Part shown: in pieces, positions 13,080-18,296 of the stretch
Layout of the letters: each line of letters begins with the position of its first letter
Position numbering within the stretch: position 1 is the stretch's first letter
Source of the DNA: Anaerolineales bacterium UBA1429
GTDB taxonomy: Bacteria > Chloroflexota > Anaerolineae > UBA1429
DNA length: 18,296 nt
NCBI GenBank assembly: GCA_002329325.1
Contig: DCTX01000090.1
Coordinates: 11,609-29,904 of the forward strand
Reading direction: 5' to 3'
Program-made: the position numbers and the translations under genes
Notes under the pieces: model-generated
What the model was told of the DNA's origin: nothing
Seen by the model: the letters and a program-made list of their open reading frames with translations, nothing else
Database searches by the model: none

Positions 13080-14908
13080 TCCTGCTTGCCCACGACCTCT
13101 TGCCACGCCCCATGGATGCCCTCTTCCGAGACGCCATAGTACACGCGCACGCTGCCATCCTTGGCGCGCTGCACCAGGTCATAGTGGGGGCGGCCGGAGC
13201 GCAGGTACTTGTGCCAGAGCCCCAGATCGCCTGCCCAGACCACCTTGTCCTCGCTAAAGGTGCCCTTTTCCTTGAGGGCGATGGCGTAACGCCAGAGGCG
13301 CCGGGCGGAGCTGCGGGTCACATTGTGCACGCGGCCGCCATCGCGCAGGTCGCGCATGGTGTGGTACTGAACGCCCTTGCGCACCACAGTCTCGTCGATC
13401 TCGACGCCGGTGCGCGGCGGCTCCACCGCCTCGCCGTTGTTGCGGGGCGGCTCGGGCGCCGGCGCTTCCACCTTGGGGGCCACGGCGACCTCGGGCTCCG
13501 GCTCGGGGGCGGGCTTGGGCGCCTGGCCGCGGCTCGATCGGGAGCGAGAGGGCTGCCTGGCCGGGGCGGCCTCGCCTCCCCGCGCCCTGGGCTCCGACGC
13601 GCGGCCCCTGCGAGAGCTCGGCGGGGGGGCCTCCGGCGCCGCAACCTGCTTGATCAGCTCGACGATCTCGTCGCGCATGGCCAGGCTGGTCTCGGCCTCG
13701 CGCCGGATGTAGATCTTGCTGCCCTCCATCACATAGGGCTTTTCGGCGCCCTCGGGCACGGTGATGCGGATGATCTGGCTGCCCTGGCTGTTGAGGGCAT
13801 CCAGCTTGATCTCCATGGGCGGGGTGATCATGCGTTCCACTTCTTCGCGCAGCAGCTTGATCGCTTGCCCGGCGTTCTCGACCCCCTTGGGCTTGACGCG
13901 CTGGTTGGCGCTGAGCCCAACGAACAGGGTGCCACCCCCGGTGTTGGCGAAAGCGACCACGTCGCACATGATGGCGTGCAGGCAGCCCCCGCGCCGCGTC
14001 ATGCTCTCGTGAAAGCTCTGGTTGATCGTGGGCCCCAGCTTGCGGGCCTCCACCACCTCATCCTCTTGGGTCTCCTCCTGGGTGTGGCGATAGGGGCGCG
14101 TGCGCTGAAAGTCCTCGCTCAGGAAGAGCTGCTTGAGGGCGTCAAAGCTCAGTTCGGGCAGGAGCACGTGGGTGGCGCGTTCGCCGACGCCCGGGTTCTT
14201 GCCCTGGCCCTTGATGCGGTGCGCATCCGAGCCCTGGATGCAATGCATGCGTCGCGGGTATTGGGCCTTGGAGCCGTTGAAGAAGGAGGCCGTCGTGCGG
14301 CGGCGCCGGCTCTCCAGATCGGTGACCTCCAGGGCGTGCAGGTGAGGGTCCTGGGTGTAGGCGATGCGCGTCTGGCCGCCAAAGTTCATGCCGAACATGG
14401 CGACGCCATGGGTCGAATTGGCATGGGCGGCGATCACCAGGGCGCCGGCCTCCGCCATGGTCTCGTAGGCGGTGAGGACATCGCTGGTGGAGCCCACCTC
14501 AGTCTCGCCGCGATCCAGCGAGGCCAGGGGGACATGGAGATCCAGGAGCACATGCTCCAGGCGCCGGACGGGTGTATCCGGGTCAAAGAGCGCCAGCACG
14601 TGAAAGCCAAAGGTCGCCGTCAGCTCAAAGCCGGGCAGCACCAGGATCTTGTCCATGAGCCGCCGGTATTCTTGTAGCCGCTGCTTTTCCTCTGGTCGCA
14701 GGCGCTGGTCTCGCTCCCAGCGCTCCAGATCTTGAATCTCTTCGATCATGCGGGCATAGCCCGCCACGGTGTTATGGTCCGTGAATCCGATGATGTCGAG
14801 GCCCTCGGCCTCGGCCTTCTGTAGAATATCGAGAAAGGACATGCCCTCGTCTTGATAGTCTCTAGAGGCGGGGGTATGCACATGGAGATCCATAGCATAC
14901 CATGCCAT
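13076..14908 (-). CDS. PHP metallohydrolase domain fused to an AlbA_2 (Schlafen-type) domain and an unknown C-terminal domain
   Basis: The protein has 610 residues. The N-terminal PHP domain (5 to about 265) retains the metal ligands expected in an active phosphoesterase: H9 and H11 (LHVHT), D44 and H45 (FTDHN), E95 (LPGFELT), H103, H162 (AAHANS), D228 and H230 (GSDAH). Next, about 293-420 forms an AlbA_2 domain with DVVAFANTGGGTLFVGL (316-332), a fold that in Schlafen-like proteins binds nucleic acid. A Pro/Ala/Arg-rich disordered linker (422-500) follows. Residues 501-610 are a C-terminal domain I do not recognise, with VHNVTRSSARRLWRYAI. The domains suggest a nuclease- or nucleotide-phosphatase-type enzyme acting on RNA or DNA, but this is an inference. 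The ATG at 14908 starts 1 nt after the lon stop codon, with AGGA upstream. The ATG at 14893 is an alternative. Confidence 0.9.
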   Translation of the reverse strand: MAWYAMDLHVHTPASRDYQDEGMSFLDILQKAEAEGLDIIGFTDHNTVAGYARMIEEIQDLERWERDQRLRPEEKQRLQEYRRLMDKILVLPGFELTATFGFHVLALFDPDTPVRRLEHVLLDLHVPLASLDRGETEVGSTSDVLTAYETMAEAGALVIAAHANSTHGVAMFGMNFGGQTRIAYTQDPHLHALEVTDLESRRRRTTASFFNGSKAQYPRRMHCIQGSDAHRIKGQGKNPGVGERATHVLLPELSFDALKQLFLSEDFQRTRPYRHTQEETQEDEVVEARKLGPTINQSFHESMTRRGGCLHAIMCDVVAFANTGGGTLFVGLSANQRVKPKGVENAGQAIKLLREEVERMITPPMEIKLDALNSQGSQIIRITVPEGAEKPYVMEGSKIYIRREAETSLAMRDEIVELIKQVAAPEAPPPSSRRGRASEPRARGGEAAPARQPSRSRSSRGQAPKPAPEPEPEVAVAPKVEAPAPEPPRNNGEAVEPPRTGVEIDETVVRKGVQYHTMRDLRDGGRVHNVTRSSARRLWRYAIALKEKGTFSEDKVVWAGDLGLWHKYLRSGRPHYDLVQRAKDGSVRVYYGVSEEGIHGAWQEVVGKQE

Positions 14909-14909
14909 G

Positions 14910-17447
<2,538 letters not shown>

Positions 17448-17470
17448 GGCCCGAAACCTATCTCGCTATC

Positions 17471-17839
17471 TCATGACCTGACCTGCACCTGACGCCGTTG
17501 CGCCTTGGGCAGGCGCACATAGAGGAAGCCGCTCTCGTAGCTGGCTTCAATGGCATCCTCTTCGGGCAGCCAGGGCACGCGGATCTCGGTGCGAAAGATG
17601 CCGTAGCGGATCTCCATGTTGTGGTAGCCCAGCTTGCTGGCCGGGTCAGCACGGGTGCCGGAGATCACCAGCCGGCGGCCGGTGATGGTGATCTCGAAAT
17701 CCTGCTCGGCGACGCCTGGGATCTCGACCTTGACAACCAGGGCGCCGTCGGTTTCATAGACGTCAGTAGGCGGGCGCCAGGCATTCTGAACGCGCACGGT
17801 ATAGCGGCCATTGGCAACACGGCCCGAATCCTGTGTCAT
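17471..17839 (-). CDS. Hsp20/alpha-crystallin small heat-shock protein
   Basis: The protein has 122 residues, a compact member of the family (usually 140-160). ATP-independent small heat-shock proteins hold unfolding proteins until they are refolded or degraded. The alpha-crystallin domain covers about 21-115, with RPPTDVYETDGALVVKVEIPG (22-42) at its start and YGIFRTEIRVPWLPEEDAIEA (79-99) near its end. SGFLYVRLPKA is the closing strand. A short VQV near the end may replace the usual IxI tail motif. The ATG at 17839 has no good ribosome-binding site; GGGAA is about 11 nt upstream. It heads the minus-strand run, 23 nt before lon, which fits a joint chaperone-protease response. Confidence 0.93.
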   Translation of the reverse strand: MTQDSGRVANGRYTVRVQNAWRPPTDVYETDGALVVKVEIPGVAEQDFEITITGRRLVISGTRADPASKLGYHNMEIRYGIFRTEIRVPWLPEEDAIEASYESGFLYVRLPKAQRRQVQVRS

Positions 17840-17891
17840 AAGGTCAGGGTTCCCGATCCAAACTCAAAGGATACACTACAAAGCACACACT

Positions 17892-17920
17892 ATTCTAGCA
17901 CATTCTCGCTGCATATCCAA
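17892..17920 (-). promoter_or_regulatory. Candidate promoter of the hsp20-lon run
   Basis: On the minus strand, TTGGAT (17915-17920, 3/6) and TAGAAT (17892-17897, 5/6) are separated by 17 bp. The predicted transcription start is near 17885, about 46 nt before the hsp20 ATG. The -10 box is good and the -35 box weak. The next minus-strand gene upstream is outside the window, so a promoter must lie somewhere in this gap. Confidence 0.5.
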
Positions 17921-17939
17921 ACCAAAGCGCACCGTTTGG
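17917..17939. promoter_or_regulatory. Inverted repeat overlapping the -35 region of the hsp20 promoter
   Basis: CCAAAC (17917-17922) and GTTTGG (17934-17939) are perfect 6-bp inverted halves separated by 11 bp. The left half overlaps the candidate -35 box. It could be an operator for a heat-shock repressor, but it matches neither the CIRCE nor the HAIR consensus, and 6-bp halves may arise by chance. Confidence 0.25.
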
Positions 17940-18020
17940 CCCTCTTTTTCAGTCTAGTAGCGCCTTCTCAAGCGGAGGGGCGCGATGGCGCCCCCTGCCC
18001 TGCCCCAACCGGCGCGCCCT

Positions 18021-18049
18021 TTGACGGGGCTGCCCCCCTGGGCTATACT
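18021..18049 (+). promoter_or_regulatory. Sigma70-type promoter of the tRNA-Lys gene
   Basis: TTGACG (18021-18026, 5/6) and TATACT (18044-18049, 5/6) are separated by 17 bp. The predicted transcription start is near 18056, about 9 nt before the mature tRNA. This is one of the strongest promoter matches in the window and fits a stable RNA gene. Confidence 0.75.
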
Positions 18050-18064
18050 TGGCCCGTCCGGAGA

Positions 18065-18136
18065 GAGCCGTTAGCTCAGTGGTAGAGCCCCTGCCTTTTA
18101 AGCAGGTTGCCGTGGGTTCGATCCCCACACGGCTCA
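18065..18136 (+). tRNA. tRNA-Lys (anticodon UUU)
   Basis: The 72-nt sequence folds into a complete cloverleaf. The acceptor stem pairs GAGCCGT with ACGGCTC over 7 bp. The D stem is GCTC/GAGC around AGTGGTA. The anticodon stem is CCTGC/GCAGG around CTTTTAA, giving anticodon TTT for lysine. The variable loop has 5 nt, and the T arm is GTGGG-TTCGATC-CCCAC. The discriminator base is A, as usual for lysine tRNAs. CCA is not encoded, so it must be added after cleavage of the trailer, the step carried out by RNase Z. The gene stands alone with its own promoter and a hairpin downstream. Confidence 0.97.
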
Positions 18137-18141
18137 TAGAG

Positions 18142-18174
18142 AGCTCCCCGCAGGCCAATCGCCTGCGGGGAGCT
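18142..18174 (+). terminator. Hairpin downstream of tRNA-Lys, probable terminator
   Basis: AGCTCCCCGCAGG (18142-18154) pairs perfectly with CCTGCGGGGAGCT (18162-18174), with a 7-nt loop that can close by one more C-G pair. The following GTGTGTTGGG is only moderately T-rich, so termination may be incomplete. The hairpin begins 5 nt after the tRNA. Confidence 0.7.
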
Positions 18175-18209
18175 GTGTGTTGGGCGGATGTGTCGCAATG
18201 CGGTCGTTG

Positions 18210-18296
18210 CCCTCATCCCCACGGGCGGGTGGCCCTCACCCCCACGGCCGGCACGCGCAACGGACGGCTCTACGCCCCCTCTCCCGCTTGCGGGAG
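18210..18296. repeat. Partial intergenic repeat of the CCCTCACCCC/CTCCCGC type, cut by the right edge
   Basis: Two 16-bp units starting CCCTCAYCCCCACGG (18210-18225 and 18233-18248) match at 14 of 16 positions. They are followed by CCCCCT and a perfect hairpin CTCCCGC-TT-GCGGGAG (18281-18296) that ends exactly at the window edge. No reading frame with coding character is visible from 18175 to the end. The pattern resembles dispersed intergenic repeats found in many copies in some GC-rich genomes; copy number cannot be judged here. Confidence 0.5.

Noticed and set aside
13100..14677. Plus-strand frame of 525 codons opposite the PHP/AlbA_2 gene
   Set aside because: This is an antisense shadow; the minus-strand protein has intact catalytic motifs.
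13076..14908. Antiphage defence system based on the Schlafen-type AlbA_2 domain
   Set aside because: The neighbours are housekeeping genes (lon, RNase Z), with no defence genes, transposases or integrases nearby. AlbA_2 domains also occur in ordinary proteins.
17840..17935. CIRCE or HAIR heat-shock operator upstream of hsp20
   Set aside because: No TTAGCACTC/GAGTGCTAA pair is present. An ACTCAA half-like HAIR site near 17860 has no partner at the required distance.
17977..17994. GGGGCGC-GATG-GCGCCCC hairpin as a terminator or riboswitch
   Set aside because: The stem is 7 bp with no T tract, lies upstream of both divergent promoters and outside any predicted transcript.

Overview
The window is GC-rich bacterial chromosome, densely packed with housekeeping and accessory genes. 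I see no insertion sequence, phage gene or CRISPR array. The best guess is a Chloroflexota bacterium (Anaerolineae/Caldilineae-like or a relative). The reasons are an isopentenyl phosphate kinase, a family characterised in Roseiflexus, several lineage-typical membrane proteins, a FecR-like membrane protein and the CCCTC-type intergenic repeat at the right edge. This placement is an inference and no marker gene settles it.

Layout from left to right. (1) 1-4137, minus strand: a truncated GT-C-like multi-spanning membrane protein, a second multi-spanning membrane protein, and a two-gene unit of a homocysteine S-methyltransferase-type enzyme followed by a DegT/DnrJ/EryC1/StrS aminotransferase. 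Three sigma70-type promoters with 17-bp spacers serve these genes. (2) 4226-5518: a plus-strand two-TM protein of unknown role with its own near-consensus promoter, facing a minus-strand signal-peptidase-like protein. (3) 5609-6958, plus strand: radC and a DUF4416 gene behind a promoter with a perfect TTGACA -35 box. (4) 6945-17839, minus strand: ten tightly spaced co-directional genes, read in the order hsp20, lon, a PHP plus AlbA_2 fusion protein, a YpeA-like GNAT acetyltransferase, RNase Z, isopentenyl phosphate kinase, an RseP-type site-2 protease, an acidic-tailed HEAT-repeat protein, acylphosphatase and a FecR-domain membrane protein. (5) 18021-18296: a tRNA-Lys(UUU) gene with a strong promoter and a hairpin after it, then a partial intergenic repeat.

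How the genes may work together: the long minus-strand run brings together protein quality control (small heat-shock protein, Lon, intramembrane protease), RNA maturation (RNase Z) and an isoprenoid kinase. The joints hsp20-lon (23 nt), lon-PHP (1 nt), PHP-GNAT (4-nt ATGA overlap) and acylphosphatase-fecR (0 nt) suggest shared transcripts and partly coupled translation. The most unusual item is the 610-residue protein directly after lon. It joins a PHP metallohydrolase domain, a Schlafen-type AlbA_2 nucleic-acid-binding domain, a Pro/Ala/Arg-rich linker and an unrecognised C-terminal domain. It is the best candidate here for undescribed biology, although the sequence alone does not show a new system.
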